Position numbers and translations under genes: made by a program. Below are positions 11,606 to 24,617 of a stretch of DNA of 64,000 bases, piece by piece (within the stretch, counting starts at the first letter, position 1; every line of letters begins with the position of its first letter). Location: positions 5,382,373-5,446,372 of the forward strand of contig OX291548.1 of the NCBI GenBank assembly GCA_946406115.1, written 5' to 3'. This DNA is from Apoda limacodes (lineage: Eukaryota; Arthropoda; Insecta; Lepidoptera; Limacodidae). The notes under the pieces are model-generated. The model was not told the origin of the DNA. It did no database searches and saw only the letters and a program-made list of their open reading frames with translations.

Positions 11606-12829
11606 TGGTACTAGAGATATATACAAGAATGTAGTACTTATATAAAAGCAACTGAAGTTAAGAACCCAAGACACTGTTATTTTTAAATCTCAGACCAATT
11701 TTTCTGATGATAATATGTCTTGATGGTGTAAATAAAACTATAATATATAGTGACATTTTAATATATGTTGCGCTATAAAATAATCTATTATAGTTAGGCA
11801 TCAAACACGGTTAAGATGGTAAAATATTTTTTTTTTGCCTTAATAGCAGTAGAGTTTCTTGGGCCTAGTGCACGTTTTTGCTTCAAATTTATCATAATAC
11901 GTGTTCTTATCTAATACCTAAAGGTATTATGAGCAATTTTTGTATATATGTATTATATACGATTTTCATGAAATTTAGCGTGTTGGGGGTTCCGAGGGCG
12001 ATAAATCGATGTAGCTAGGTTTCATTTTTAGGCAACGACGTTTTATCCGTGTTTTCAGGCAATGATAAACTTAAAAATATGAATGTTTCTTACATCTATT
12101 GGCGAGTAGTAATACTTTTATTTTTACCGACACAGCAACATTAAAGCTACTTGACGAAACAAAAACGAAAAGAGCTTGGTCTTCCACGCACTAAACTAAT
12201 AAAATACGAATTGATCTATTAAGCAGTGGCGTACACTCCATATAGTTAGAAAGGCACTGCCTACCCTTGAACATTTAAGTTTTAACATTTTTACATAATA
12301 GTAAGTATAAAATATCAGGCTAATAAATGCCGTCGCGAGTTTTAATTTAGTACCTGCTCTACGTAGCTACAGACCGTCCAGTAGATATTGAACTAACAAT
12401 TCTGAATAAAACTTTTGGTGCCACAAGCAGAAGGCATAGATACTTTTTTCCGTGGCTTAGACACACAAAGAAACGAGCTGGCAATCAAGTATATATTTAC
12501 ACAGGCAGTGCAAATATAAATAAACGTTAGTTCTACATTTCCATGGTTTTTTTCAGCTTAAAGTTTAAGCGCCTTAAATCAAAATTCAGCTATTATGCAC
12601 AGTTACATATAAAAAACTGTCGATATCTCCGACGAGTATCTCGAACTATTTTCCGTGCATGCATAATACAGCGTTTTTAGATGTCAGTACGACACCTGTC
12701 GCACATGACCGAAACTCGACGAAGTTTTACAATAGTACCGAAATATGACAATGGCTGTAATTATTCGACTTATTTAAAAATCAGCACTTTTTCTTTTGTT
12801 TCTTTTCGTGTATCATACTAGTTACTTGA
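11606..12829. other. AT-rich non-coding DNA
   Basis: I see no supported feature here. Confidence 0.5.
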
Positions 12830-12960
12830 GATTAGAAATTTCGTCACGCTATTCTATATTTTGGTGTAATCTGTTAGATAATTCGTCACACAATTTGATA
12901 TTTTGAATTCAATCTGTTAGATACTCCGTCACGCAATTCAATATCTTCTTTGAGATATTT
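12830..12960 (+). repeat. Tandem repeat, about 42-43 bp, 3 copies
   Basis: Three copies begin at the CGTCAC blocks at 12842, 12884 and 12927. Each carries CGTCACGC(A/T)ATT, ATATTTT and AATCTGTTAGATA, the last copy being partial. Confidence 0.75.
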
Positions 12961-13417
12961 ATGCTATGTATGTTGATGAATAAGGAATATGGATGGAAAA
13001 AGGAAATGAGAGGATGGTTCAGAACAGAACGATGTCTTTGTAATTAAAAGCTATGTAAGCACACGAAAATTATACCGACAGAGATATAAACAGAGGGTCT
13101 CAAAGTAAATATACGTAAATGAAAAGCTTTATGAATTTGCAAGCAAAGGTAAAGCAGACATTTCTAAGCTTTAGGGACTGTTACTAATGAATTATTCTAG
13201 TTTTTTTAATTCCATTAAAAATGTCGCAAAGGTTGTGTTTACCTTTGTGAACAGCATTCATAATGGACAACAATGGAAAAATATATGACGTAAAATATAA
13301 AAAAAAATATGTTATAGGTACAACATAGCTAATCTTTGGACCGCTCGGCATAAATATTGTATGGCATATTGACCGGTAAAAGTTTTCTAAGCCTTTGATT
13401 TTATAATCATATCCTGC

Positions 13418-14116
13418 TTTTTTGGGTTCCGTAGCCAAATTGCAATAATGGAATCCTTATAAAAATCGTAATGTTCGTCCGTTCGCAGGTCACAGCCTTA
13501 TAATTCCGCCATAATTAAGTAGAAACTAATGAATGAATGATTATTTTGAACATACGTGCTCGTAAAATGGTTATGACGTCACTTTTAGGTTCATAATTCA
13601 GCTAAGAAAACAAGCGTGCTTTTTACTTAGTATTTTTTTTTAAATCTTAGAAATAGCACCTTTCACTGGTTTACTTAAGAGGAGACGATTCGCAGCGCCT
13701 CGCAGCGTGTTTCATACAAATGATTTTTACTACTAGTTTTGGACATTTACTGATTCTTTCATCCTGACAATAACTCACACATGTTTATGATAAGCTTCTG
13801 GATTTTTGCTTTTTTGCTATATTTGTGATGTAACATGTCGCTCTTTGCCAAATTTCATTATTTTAGGTCAGCGGAAAGTACCCTATAGGTGTTGTTTCAC
13901 ATATATTGTGTCACAATATGCGACAAAAATGACCGTATTTTGGCATTTGTTTTATTGACTTAGAAGCTTAATTTAAGTGACCATAGTATTTAGTATTTGA
14001 TATTAATTTCGACTTGATACATCCACGCGTGTTTTGACAGACAGACAGACATACGGACAACAAAATCATCCTATAAGGGATCCTTTTTCCTTTTGAGGTA
14101 CGGAACCCTAAAAAAT
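13418..14116. mobile_element. About 700-bp element with imperfect TIRs
   Basis: The left end TTTTTTGGGTTCCGTAGCC and right end GGTACGGAACCCTAAAAAA form an imperfect terminal inverted repeat of about 19 bp. Inside are GTTCGTCCGTTCGCAGGTCA near the left and GACAGACAGACAGACATACG near the right, a layout I recall from a common insect repeat. No transposase is encoded and no target duplication is obvious. Confidence 0.6.
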
Positions 14117-14336
14117 CTGTTTAACAGCATCTTTTTGTTTTTTCTAAACTGACATTTTCAAATATCTGAAACTACTAATTCAATTAAAGACACGGAAGAA
14201 AAAAATGTTTTATTTTTTTATTTTTATATTACTTAAAAATATTCGACATTTCACATAACGTTTTATAACAATAGTTTTTTTCTTGTTACTCTCTTCTCGT
14301 TTTTGGTAATCTGTTAAAGCTCAGAAGTCGGTATCC

Positions 14337-14467
14337 TAATATTTGCCAAATAGAGCGTCGTCGTTGTCATGTCGTGAACACGGCTGCGAATCAATTACGC
14401 AAATGGATCACACGAGCCCTCGCCATCCCTCGCTCCGACGCTCAAGGCAGATGATCACGTCAAATAG
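14337..14467 (-). repeat. Dispersed repeat family D, copy 2
   Basis: This is the reverse complement of 3405-3540, with blocks TTTGCCAAATA, GTCGTTGTCATGTCG, CAATTACGCAAATGGATC and CATCCCTCGCTCCGACGCTC in matching order. Confidence 0.7.
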
Positions 14468-15655
14468 AAACAGAAATTGGGAAATGCAATTTTAAATTCA
14501 GTTTTTTCTTTGACACAAAGTCTTTTTAAAGCGAAATTACCTTTGAGGCTCTAGTATCGTTAGTTAAACAGTAAATTTATAGTCTAGAAAGACAATTTCA
14601 GTAACAATAAAGATGTGCATGTAAAATACACAATGTCATCTATGTGGATCTAAATGTACTTTTACTTTTTGAGTATTTTATTCCAAAAATGAGATTTGAA
14701 AACTTTCCGTATTTCGTATGGAATTCAACGTTACATTTTCTTACTTTTTGCTAATAAAAATTATGCAATGCACTAGATAAAAAGTTATGTTACTAACTTT
14801 TTTGTTTTGAGAATACTCGCTTAGGAAATTTTCAGATGTGATAAAAAAAAAACTCAAATCTAAATTTTTTCAACACTTAATACAATGCGTGAAAATCACA
14901 CAATAGTTAGGGGTATACACTTCATGGAAGCAAGTTTTCTGATATTTTATAATCCTTCAGACTGGTTTACGCGATGAACGCGATCTAGTTTAAATCACTT
15001 CTAAAGAAAATATTATTCTTCAGAATTGTAAAATTAATACATACAAGTTTTAGTCCTATGTTTCTGATTTAAAAAATATGTAATTTGTTTGGATAAGGGT
15101 CGCAACCAACGATTTAAAAAATGCATGAATCTATGTAATATCGTCACGGTTTTATTCTCCCAAAGGCTATAACCAGCGGCTGGACACAGCGGGGGACAGC
15201 CATTCTCCACCAACCACATTAGTCCTAAAAACAAAACCATGGATAAGATAAAAACTAAAAGTGTAAACATAAACATGTTTACACATAAACACAACATAAA
15301 TAAAAAAATATTGTATTTTTTTACTAAAGATATATTTTCTCCTTAAATTGTCTGTGCCCTTCTTTGGTCCCATAATCTCCTAAGACGCTGTAATCCTCAT
15401 GTATCACAGCGAGCACGTATCGTATGATGTAGTGCGCTGTCACGGTTCATAATGTCCCAAAGCGGTTAGTTTGACAAATGTCTGAATATTACTTACGGGA
15501 CACGACGAACAGCTCAGTAGAAGCTCACTTAATAACTATACTATTTATTTTGTTATTAATATCTAAATATTTAATTTAAAAACAACTTTTTATAACATCT
15601 ATTGACATATGCACATTTTCATGATACTAGTAAGTGTAGTAATTATGGCCAGCAA
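14468..15655. other. AT-rich non-coding DNA
   Basis: I see no supported feature. The overlapping open frames at 15034-15373 (minus) show no recognisable motif. Confidence 0.5.
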
Positions 15656-15659
15656 GTTT

Positions 15660-15716
15660 CCATAGAAAACCGCCGGCCGCGATAACCTAATTCCACGCGG
15701 ATGGAGCCGCGGGTAA
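15660..15716 (+). mobile_element. Helitron-like 3' terminus
   Basis: GATAACCTAATTCCACGCGG leads into GGAGCCGCGGGTAATAGCTAGT, a hairpin-plus-CTAG ending with a following T. No matching 5' end is seen nearby. Confidence 0.6.
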
Positions 15717-15959
15717 TAGCTAGTAGTTTTAAAATTAAAACCCGGGAAATGCAAGGTCTGCCTTACGTGCCATAGCCCGTACCAATAACTATTATTTTTG
15801 TAGAGTTTTACTTAAAGCAGAAAGCCATTGCTTTAGCGAGTTTTTATAACTAGATAGTGAAAGACAAAATAATCGCATAACAGAAAAATAAAGAAAACGG
15901 TTTCACAAAATTTAGTATATTGGGTTTTTAATAGCAAAATTCGGAAATAAATTATAATA

Positions 15960-16235
15960 AATATTGTTGGACATTACGCACAGCGCTATCTAGGCCTAAA
16001 CTGAACAAAGTTTGTACTCTAGATATCACACAGCAAATATATACACATATTATATGTTTATAAACTTTTTTGTAAGTACTTAAATAATTATAAAAAGAAA
16101 ACACCCAGTCTCAGGCCAGGCACAAATGTTCAACACATAAATCATTAACGTTTGTCTTGTGCGAGAATCGAACCCACGCTCCTTGATTCAGCAGTCGAGT
16201 CATTACCCATTGATCTACGGAGCTGACATATCAGA
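15960..16235 (-). mobile_element. tRNA-derived SINE family S, copy 1
   Basis: On the minus strand the head holds GGGTTCGATTCTCGCAC (B box) and an A-box-like GTAGATCAATGGGTAATG. The body has GACTGGGTG, and the 3' part reads CTAGATAGCGCTGTGCGTAA then TGTCCAACAATATT. The same order occurs at 20985, 21428 and 23070. Confidence 0.8.
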
Positions 16236-16264
16236 CATTTAAAAAAAATAGTGTGGGTTGTATG

Positions 16265-18290
16265 TGTGTGGAGGCAAAGTCTCTACTTAGACTTAAGAGT
16301 TTGATATGGCTTGTGATTTTGGGATCGTTTTCAATTTTCTCAGCTCGTTGTTGAACCGAGTAAAATGGGCCAAGCTGGTATCCAGGTGCTCCCAAAGATG
16401 ATAGCAGTACTCCAGGGCTTGCGACTTATAAAGCAGCATCCTTTGCCTTGAGGTTAACTACTACTTTACTCTCCTAAGAATACCAAGTTTTTTGGACGCT
16501 AGCTTACCCTAATGCTCCAAATGATCTCGTTACTCTCATCCCAATGCTCTTACAGATGTTCTGGTCTGGAAATGTGGGACCCCAGAGAATGGGGTTGACT
16601 AATCGGTGAATACCGTGCACCGTCTGGTGCAGTCTCGAATTTTGACTTGAGTTCTCCGTGGTATTTTTACACAACGGAATGAAGGATGTTTACGCAGCCC
16701 GTATAATACGCGTCTCTGGTACTGTAATTTGCATAATAAATTATGTTTTCGATGGCCAAATATCATTGATTTGCAGCAAACACAGCAATGGAGACAGTGC
16801 AGAGTTTTGCGGGACGCCAGAATTAATGTCCACGCTATAAAGCAACTAACGTCTTCTACAGACGCTGGACATACAGCTAGCCACTCATTTGCACAAAACC
16901 CTAGGACAGTTCATATGATGGCAACTTAGATAGAAGACCCCGGTCCTAGACCCGATCGAAATTTGAGTATCGAGGCAAAGATACTATGTAGTAGATTGGC
17001 TCTCTCTATAGCACTATGGACCACGCCAACGTCAGTATTTCCCAGTGGTGGTCACAAAGAATAGCAAAATTTTTCCTCGGCAGCTTTACTAAGAGACCAG
17101 AAAGCAGGACTCTCAGTGGGATGGCTTGCAAGTCACCCGCCTATTTTGCTGATAAATTGAAATTTAGCTCGGCAGTTGCTTACCAAGTTCAAGCTTCATG
17201 ACGCAGTTTGTTTGAGAATTTTAGCTTCTCGGCAAGACTTATTAAACCACGGCCGTTTTTTGACACTTAGAGCTACTCGCATGTTAGGGATAAAACATTC
17301 CGAAGCAGCAAGGATTGTCTTAGTGACTGCGGCTGTGCAAACGTGAGGATCTTCTGAGCTATAGCAGAGCTGCTTATACGGGAAACATGCATAAAATTCA
17401 CGTAATCCATCCCAATTTTCTCACTTTTAATGGCACACACAAAGCTAATCAGCTGGCCAAAATGAAACAGGTTGTGTGCATAACTAGTTTTTCTGTGTTA
17501 TATTGCTCTAAAACTTTGTTAGTCGTGAAATTCAGGGGCCTAAAGAGGCAAATCACGTCAGTGTCACCGCTGCGACACGTCTAAATTCGTGCATTTATGC
17601 GAGTGTGACCGCCGTAATCTATGTGCACCAAAAATATTGATAGGTCTATGTTTACAAGGCCCAGAAGACAGCAACAGCTGACATCCTCTCGGACAAACAT
17701 ACATAGACCGTCACGTCTCATATTATTATGCTTGAGTTCTTAGCCGGAGTAATTTAGGTATGATATTTTGGCCGGTCATATAGTCTCCAGATGATGGTGG
17801 ACTGAGTTAAGGTTGGCATGAATACCCCCGATGTTGCAAAAGTCCACAGTGAATGGACCTGCCGCTGCCTGCCTTTTTACCTTTTGCCAATATTTGAAGA
17901 AATTTTTAGACCTAAATAATGATTAACTGCGCAGACAGTTAGGAGAACTAAAAAAAGTGCGGTACTACAACTGCCAAAGCTCGCCACAGATAATTCGGTA
18001 GCTGGTGCGGCGGGTCGTAGGGTCCCTTGTCCCTCTCTGTTACAGTAGCCGTCTCTACTTCAGTGCCCTTCTTAGCGACATTACACAAGTTGGTAGTTGA
18101 GCTTTCCAGGGCGGAAATAAAGTAATCCCTGAGTTCGGGCACCCGTTTAATCTATTTCACCAGGTCTATCTGACCGCCGCACCTGCGCACGCTGCGTCTA
18201 CGCCAAGCAATAATAGCATCGAGTACCACCGGTACCCCGCTGTCCGTACAGAGAATCCTCCTGAGTCTTCCTTACTCACCACCAGGAACT
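16265..18290 (-). mobile_element. Decayed long LINE copy (endonuclease + RT)
   Basis: This is the longest relic of the family of 1-1685, read on the minus strand from about 18290 down. From 17860 to 17600 it resembles the amino-terminal apurinic endonuclease (pieces CNIGGIHANLNSVHHHLET, GLCMFVREDVSCC). From 17560 to 16960 the linker upstream of the RT is seen. From 16930 to 16265 it follows the RT palm and thumb with the YADD site degraded. About 500 bp of the amino-terminal RT is missing between 16930 and 16960. Many stops and shifts show that it is dead. 17948-18290 has an open stretch that may be the ORF1 end or ORF2 start, so the outer limit is uncertain. Confidence 0.85.
17948..18142 (-). 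pseudogene. Possible ORF1 C-terminus of the LINE
   Basis: A 64-residue open stretch (VPELRDYFISALESS near its start) lies just upstream of the endonuclease remnant in the same orientation. By position it could be the gag-like ORF1 tail. I see no zinc knuckle, so this is inference from context only. Confidence 0.35.
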
Positions 18291-18299
18291 CAACACTAA

Positions 18300-20640
18300 T
18301 CAATGTTTTTTTAAAGGCGGAGAAACTAAGTTCGGGCTGCTAATACAATAAAAATTTATTTGAGGATGTATATATTATTGTAGGTAAAACATTTAAAAGC
18401 TTTGTTTTTTTTTTAAATCGACTCGGGCAATATCGCGGGAATAAGGTAATCAATTTATCCATCCAGATTGGCTTCAAGATAAAGTTTGCACTTTAATCTG
18501 TCAAAAAAATGACTTATGCCTAGTATCAGACCAGTTCCATGGTACCCAATTATTGTCACCAAAGTTACGACGTTACGAAAGTTTTTCAGGAATATTTCTT
18601 TACCCTTTAGTTTTCATCTCTCTTGCATCACGTAACTCGAAAACCCCTCGACCGATCCATGTCCAAAATCGAAAATTCTATAGGCCTCAGCTACTCGTTT
18701 GTCAACAAGATCGGAACTACAGTACTTAAGTTATCGTTGAATAAACTGACAAAGATACAAACGCTTCAACCTTCAACCACTAACCAACCTACAGACAAAA
18801 AACATTTTGAAAATAAACTTTTTTAGTTTAAAAGGCAATTTCTTTTAGCCCAGCTAGTCGTTCGTAATCACTCTGTTGAGTAGGTACTAATCGCCCGGTA
18901 TAGTTTACATTTCAGTTCTTGTTGGTTTATGGAACGGTCTAGGGCGGATTTTAGTTTATGCCGAATGGGTTCTTGAACAGAACCTCTTTATTGATTTGTA
19001 TTGGTTCCAAAATTTTATTTTATCTCGTGTGTAAAAAGAGGTATTTACAAGCTAATGGGTAAAGACAATCTACTCTTTCAAGTGGCTTTGGTTAAAAAAA
19101 TTATGAATATTTTTTGTATTATTTTTCTCTGTAGAACATTTTAAATTATTTCGATATAATATTTCACAAAGCGAAAATGTTTTTTAGAATTAATGAGACT
19201 TCGTTAGCGGCAACAGAGTATCTTCAATGAGAAGTAATATTTTACAGTTGGGATCCTATTTTATATCATGTTTCAGCAAATTTTACATCCTGGGGTTGGT
19301 TATGTAAGCTTTGTTTCATAGACTAATACATTTCACTACTTTTTAGTACTTTCTAATGATAAAACAAGGAGTGAGTTAATTTAAGTCAAATACAAGAAGG
19401 AAATTCGTTTGTAGCAAAATGAAATTGCGAGACGCCACAAATTGGCAAATCCACACATCCCGTTAATGCTAATATATACAAAAAGTCATTTTTAGACATC
19501 ATGTCAATTGTTTATTTAACAAAATATTCAATGAAATGCTTCGCCTTATTTTTATAAAGCGTAATCAATCATATAAAAAATGTAAATAAATATAGATCTG
19601 TCAACTGCTTAAAAAAATATTTAAAGGATTGCTGTAGCTCCCAGTGCCAGTAACACATATAATAATGTAACCACACACTAATATCACAGTATAAATAAAA
19701 CGTGCCTATACTAAAAAAATTAGTATGTTGGTTCGGTATTTATGTGACGGCTAAAGGTAGGTGTAACAATAAACTCAAGATTAGCTGGCTAAACTTCAGT
19801 TTATTTTCCCTATGTGGGATTAAGGCCTTTTCTATGTTTTCCTCGATTTAAAGTCTAATTTGTTTTATTTTTTTTTTTACTTATTCATTTGCAACGGAAT
19901 ATTCATTTTTCATTGTTCATATAGAATAAATCATCACCGATGTTGGATCTTTAGTAACAAAGTATTATAAAATAAATAAAGATGAATTTAAATTCTTTCG
20001 TATAAAGAAATAAAATCCAATTTATTTAAGACGGTCAAAGATCAAAGGTGAGACACCAAAAAATGTTTTAATTTTTACAGCTGTTATACATATATAAATA
20101 TGATGGTAAAAAAGACCTAATTGATTGAGTAAGCCGTTTTAGTTTGGGCAAAAATGCTTTTGTATGTCTGTCCAGCAGTTCACCTCTACGGATCGCATTC
20201 CTGAACCGATTCTCGGTAAATCTTGTTAACCGTTTCGATAAATTGTTTTATCGATTCAGTTTTTTGAAATTTTTCAAAACAATGATGATTGAGGGGTTGA
20301 AAATGTAAGTAAAACCATATTGCAGCCATTTTGAAAAATGTTCAAAAATGTCACAAAGCGCGGTGAACATTCTTTCAGTTTTAAGCTGCAAGACAGACTC
20401 GCGAGGTTTACAGCTCACAGAGCCACTAGTAATTTTGGTTCAACATAAAACTCACGTATAACTTATAAATACCTACATACTTGCATGTTTCCATTTAATT
20501 ACGTAACTTTGTGGCAGCGTTGTGCAATTTCCCTTAGTGGCCTCTTTTAATTACTCTCCATTTTCCCGCATGTGCTGTGAATTCTAACTGACATTGTTAT
20601 TTAAACAAACCCTTCATCAGCCTTTAGGTTGTTCAGTCAT
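18300..20640. other. Non-coding, probably old repeats
   Basis: 18540-18800 (TCACCAAAGTTACGACGTTA, CGTAACTCGAAAACCCCTCG) resembles sequence I associate with common lepidopteran repeats. The rest is AT-rich without a supported feature. Confidence 0.4.
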
Positions 20641-20647
20641 CCATACT

Positions 20648-20810
20648 TCTATACTAATATTATATATGCGAAAAGGTGTTTGTTGGTTTGTTCTTCTTTT
20701 GCTCATCAACGGAGCAAGGGTTCGATGTGAATTTTAGCAGAGTTACGGACCCAAAAATTAAAAAGGCAACTGTTTATCCCAATAGAGTTCAGAAGCGTTT
20801 TTTTTTTATT
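20648..20810 (+). mobile_element. Helitron-like 5' end
   Basis: TCTATACTAATATTATATAT at 20648 is the family's 5' terminus. It is followed by GCGAAAAGGTGTTTG and CATCAACGGAGCAAGGGTTC. The element then loses similarity and no CTAG end is seen. Confidence 0.6.
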
Positions 20811-20984
20811 TAGCACTATTTGATTTTATTATTATTTTTTCTTAAAGTTGTAACAAATCATATAAATGACTTGTTTTTTGGCACATTATTACCTATTAGG
20901 GAAAAGAAGGGTAGGTATACAACATTTATTATTCATTTTAATTGTTCTTATGAGAACCGATCTATTAATATAATATTAATAGTT

Positions 20985-21212
20985 TTGGACATTACACACA
21001 GCGCCACCTGGATTGGTACCAGCACAACAAGCAAAACTTGTGCTATGGATACCAGACTTTCTTTTTTTTTAAATAAATACATATTATTATACATAAAAAA
21101 CACCCAGTCTTAAGACAAACAAAAATAACAAATGTAAGTTTTGTGCGGGAATCGATCCCACGTCCCACTATTCAGCAGCAGGATAATTACCCACTGAGCC
21201 ACGGAGCCGACA
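20985..21212 (-). mobile_element. tRNA-derived SINE family S, copy 2
   Basis: The minus strand has the head near 21140-21205 with GGGATCGATTCCCGCAC and an A-box-like block GTGGCTCAGTGGGTAATTA. The body carries GACTGGGTG and the tail CAGGTGGCGCTGTGTGTAAT. Confidence 0.8.
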
Positions 21213-21427
21213 CATAGACTATTTTATTACGTTGCAACAGTTCAACTATGAGTTGACTTAATTTTTGGTTATACAAGTAGCTAGGGCGACAGAGAGTAAC
21301 ATAAAATTCTTTTATCCCAATATATCAAGGAATCGTATCGTAAATAAAAATAAACACTGCAAAGGCAAAGCCACGGTTGAAGAATAGTTTTTGATACATA
21401 AAAGTATGTCAAATAATTTTGTATAAA

Positions 21428-21655
21428 TAAATAAATATTTTTGGACATTACAGACAATGCCATCTGGCCCCAAAGTAAGCAAAGCTTGTGTTATGGATAA
21501 CGGATATAAGTATGTACTCATATATTACTTTTATTTTGTAAATACATACATATCATACATAAATACACCTAGACTCAAGGCAAACAAAAATGTATATCAC
21601 ATAAATGTTTATCCAGTGCGGGAATTGAACCCACACCATCTGCACAGCGGCCGGC
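21428..21655 (-). mobile_element. tRNA-derived SINE family S, copy 3 (head truncated)
   Basis: The 3' part has TGTCTGTAATGTCC and the poly-ATTT end. The body has TGTATTTATGTATGATATG, and the head stops at GGGTTCAATTCCCGCAC plus GCCGCTGTGCAGATG. The A-box side is missing. It lies 216 bp from copy 2 in the same orientation. Confidence 0.78.
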
Positions 21656-23065
21656 TTTTTCTATCTTTTGTTGTAGAGTTAAAATTTTAGTAGTTATGAG
21701 TACAATATACGGTAAATTCTTTTGAATGCGCTTTTTATAACGTTTCTTACTTTAAATATTAAATTTGACTGTGAAAAGAATTCTTAGTCAAGTGTGAACC
21801 AAAAATAGCAAGTATTTAATTTTTCGTTTATTTCGTAAATTGGTTTAATTCCATGTGTAGATCAAAGTATTGTATCACATCAAATAAATATTACTATTGG
21901 AAGTTGGTAAAATTTTCAAAATGATATGTCATGCATGTTATATACAAATATAATAGTTGCTGCAGGAAAAGTTTATGTTCTCACGTAACTATAACACAAT
22001 TTCATTGTATTCTTAAAACCGAAATTGAGTCAAAAGTCTACATAAAAGTAACAAAATTGCCATACTACAAACACCATTCAATCTACTTCAAAAAAAAAAA
22101 CAGGAGTTTTGCAATTCCTGTGTATGTTTTTTAATTTAAAAAAATCCTTTCTAGTTATAATATCAGGGTTCTTAGTCTAGCAACACTTTAAGGTACTTAT
22201 TAGCATTTAGTAATCTTAATTGAGATTAAATATTACAACAAAATTTATTTATTGCAACATTTTAACTATTGTCGATATTATTTAGCAGACTACAAACATA
22301 AGTTAAGCATTTAGGAGTTACAATGTATCATAATAGGTATAAACTAAATTAGCATTAAATAATTCTGTCAAAATTAAGGTATACATTTGGAATACCAAAT
22401 GTTTTAATGATAAAATATTCAACACAACTATACTAATAAAAACATAGGTACGTTTAATATCTGATGTATATAATATTTGTATCAATAAATAACAAAATTA
22501 TTACTTTATTAAGTATTATATTATTTTAAATAAATTAAGCATCTGATAAAATAGGAGAATTCTATGAATACCACAAACTACGGGTATATATACTTATGTC
22601 ACTTGTTACATATTTTCATAATATTTTTTTTGTTTCATTTTTTTGCATAAAACAAATGAATTCAAACCAAATCCCTTATAATAGGGTCGCAAGAAGTATT
22701 TCAATATCCTCTTCACGTTTTTACCGTCGTCATGTGGTTCCTTATGATTGCGTTGAACCGCAATATTGGGCAATCTGGTGCCCTAGTAAATAGTCCGAGT
22801 TGGGATCGAATATAAAATGATTGGATTCTTCGAAGTATAATAAAACATAATAGGAATACAGTGTTTATATTAAGTTTTAAAACACTTCTAAAAACGATAC
22901 AAAATATGTTTTCACGTAAAATTACATTTACATGAATATTCCAGTCTAGCCGATAAAATTTATCCAATCCCGGATACATTTTGTTTTCATGACACATAAA
23001 TTTCATTTTAATTCTTTTAGTTATGATCCCGTGGTGCTCGAACAAACAGACTCACAAACATAAAT
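21656..23065. other. AT-rich non-coding DNA
   Basis: I see no supported feature; long A/T runs and only chance frames. Confidence 0.5.
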
Positions 23066-23069
23066 AAAG

Positions 23070-23345
23070 ACTCCCTCACAGCGTAGTTGGTAGTGTGACC
23101 AGCTGCTGTGCAGAGGGTGTGGGTTCGATTCCCGCACTGGACAAGCATTTATGTCATAATATAAACATTTGTTTTTGTCTTGAGTCTGGGTGTATTTATG
23201 TATGATATGTATGTATTTACAAAAACAAAAGTAATATTTATGTATTTATACCCGTTGTCGTGGTACCCATAACACAAGCTTTGCTTACTTTGGGTCCAGA
23301 CGGCGCTGTGTGTAATGTCCAAAAATATTTATTATTTATTTATTA
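23070..23345 (+). mobile_element. tRNA-derived SINE family S, copy 4 (best preserved)
   Basis: The head has GCGTAGTTGGTAGTGTG (A box) and GGGTTCGATTCCCGC at 23121-23135 (good B box), so an internal RNA polymerase III promoter is plausible. The body has TTGAGTCTGGGTGTATTTAT. The 3' region has ACACAAGCTTTGC and GGCGCTGTGTGTAATGTCC and ends in a run of ATTT units, typical of a SINE that uses a LINE for copying. It encodes no protein. Confidence 0.85.
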
Positions 23346-24617
23346 TATATTATTTTAATGGCTCGAAAAATCATTCCAGACTATTATCAAAATATAGGAA
23401 GTATAGTATTAAAAATAAGAAGGAATTAGATTTCTAACAGGCAGAAAAAAAAATATGTAGGAATTATTACGGATAGCTAATGAAATTTTGGAATGAATTA
23501 TAAGATGCAGTGAAACACTATGTTGATTATAGTTGGGTTTTAATAACTAGAAGAATAATAGCGAGTAAAATTCAATTTATATTCTTTCACCAAGTAAGGC
23601 AATCAAAATGAATACTGACATGACAAAAAAAGAAGAAAATAGTTAAAAAAGGTATAAAAACTAAACAGTATTTACTCTTACATGTACAACTTTATAAAAA
23701 GATGTTGTAACAGGAATAAATGAAAATCACCTAGAGTTCATCGCTATAAACGACTTTGTAGAAATATGAATGGTATTCTTGGACTTAAGTGTCGGAAAAT
23801 TCAAAGCATCATAGTTATGGCATGGCATATTTTTGTAGCGAATACAAGAAAGTTAGAATAAATATTGTAGTTCAACTTCAGTTAATTGTTTTCTGTGCTC
23901 TAACAATTGTAGAAGAGTTTTGTTTAATTAAAGGAACCTTTACAGCTTTTTTAACGATCGATAATCATTTACTACATTTTTAACAATTCACAATCATTAA
24001 TACAGTTTTTAAATGTCTGATACCTAAATAGGCCAATGGTCGGGTAATCTATGCTATACTTTAGTTGTGCAAGATGTAGTCAATGATAAGAAACTTCACA
24101 AAGGAACTAAAGATTCCGGCAAAACTTTAAATAGTTACAAGCTAAAATTATCGATTAATATTATGCTAACTGAATCAATTACCGATACAGTGGATAGGTT
24201 CTTGAGTGGCCACTGTGGAATGCTGCACTCCTGCTAGACGACCTGGTGAGAATTTTAAGAAGCCACTAGATACGAGGCTGCTCAAAAACCACTTTGTGGA
24301 GACATTAGGTGGGGGTAACATTAGTGGACGTGATTGTATATTATGTATTATTAAATTCGATGTGATGTTAGTTAAATGTTAGTTTTCAGAATGATTTCAT
24401 TTATTTTTAAAGTTTTTTGTACATTTTTCACACTTGCCCGTATGTAACGATTTGTATAAAATAATTTTAACGATACAAAAGTGTTTGTCAAAAACCTAAT
24501 TTGAATAAAAAAAATGACCTTGTGATCGACCGAAACAGTTCGAATTTGTTGAAAACTAAAAATATTTGGTAAAATAAAACTCAATGACTTTTTTAACTCA
24601 ATGTTATCTTTAGACCA
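23346..24617. other. AT-rich non-coding DNA
   Basis: 24180-24330 is less AT-rich and has weak coding character, but I cannot assign it. Nothing else is supported. Confidence 0.45.

Noticed and set aside
24180..24330. Coding-like stretch (WNAALLLDDLVRILRSH) that recalls a transposase
   Set aside because: Only one short block with stops on both sides; not enough to name a family.
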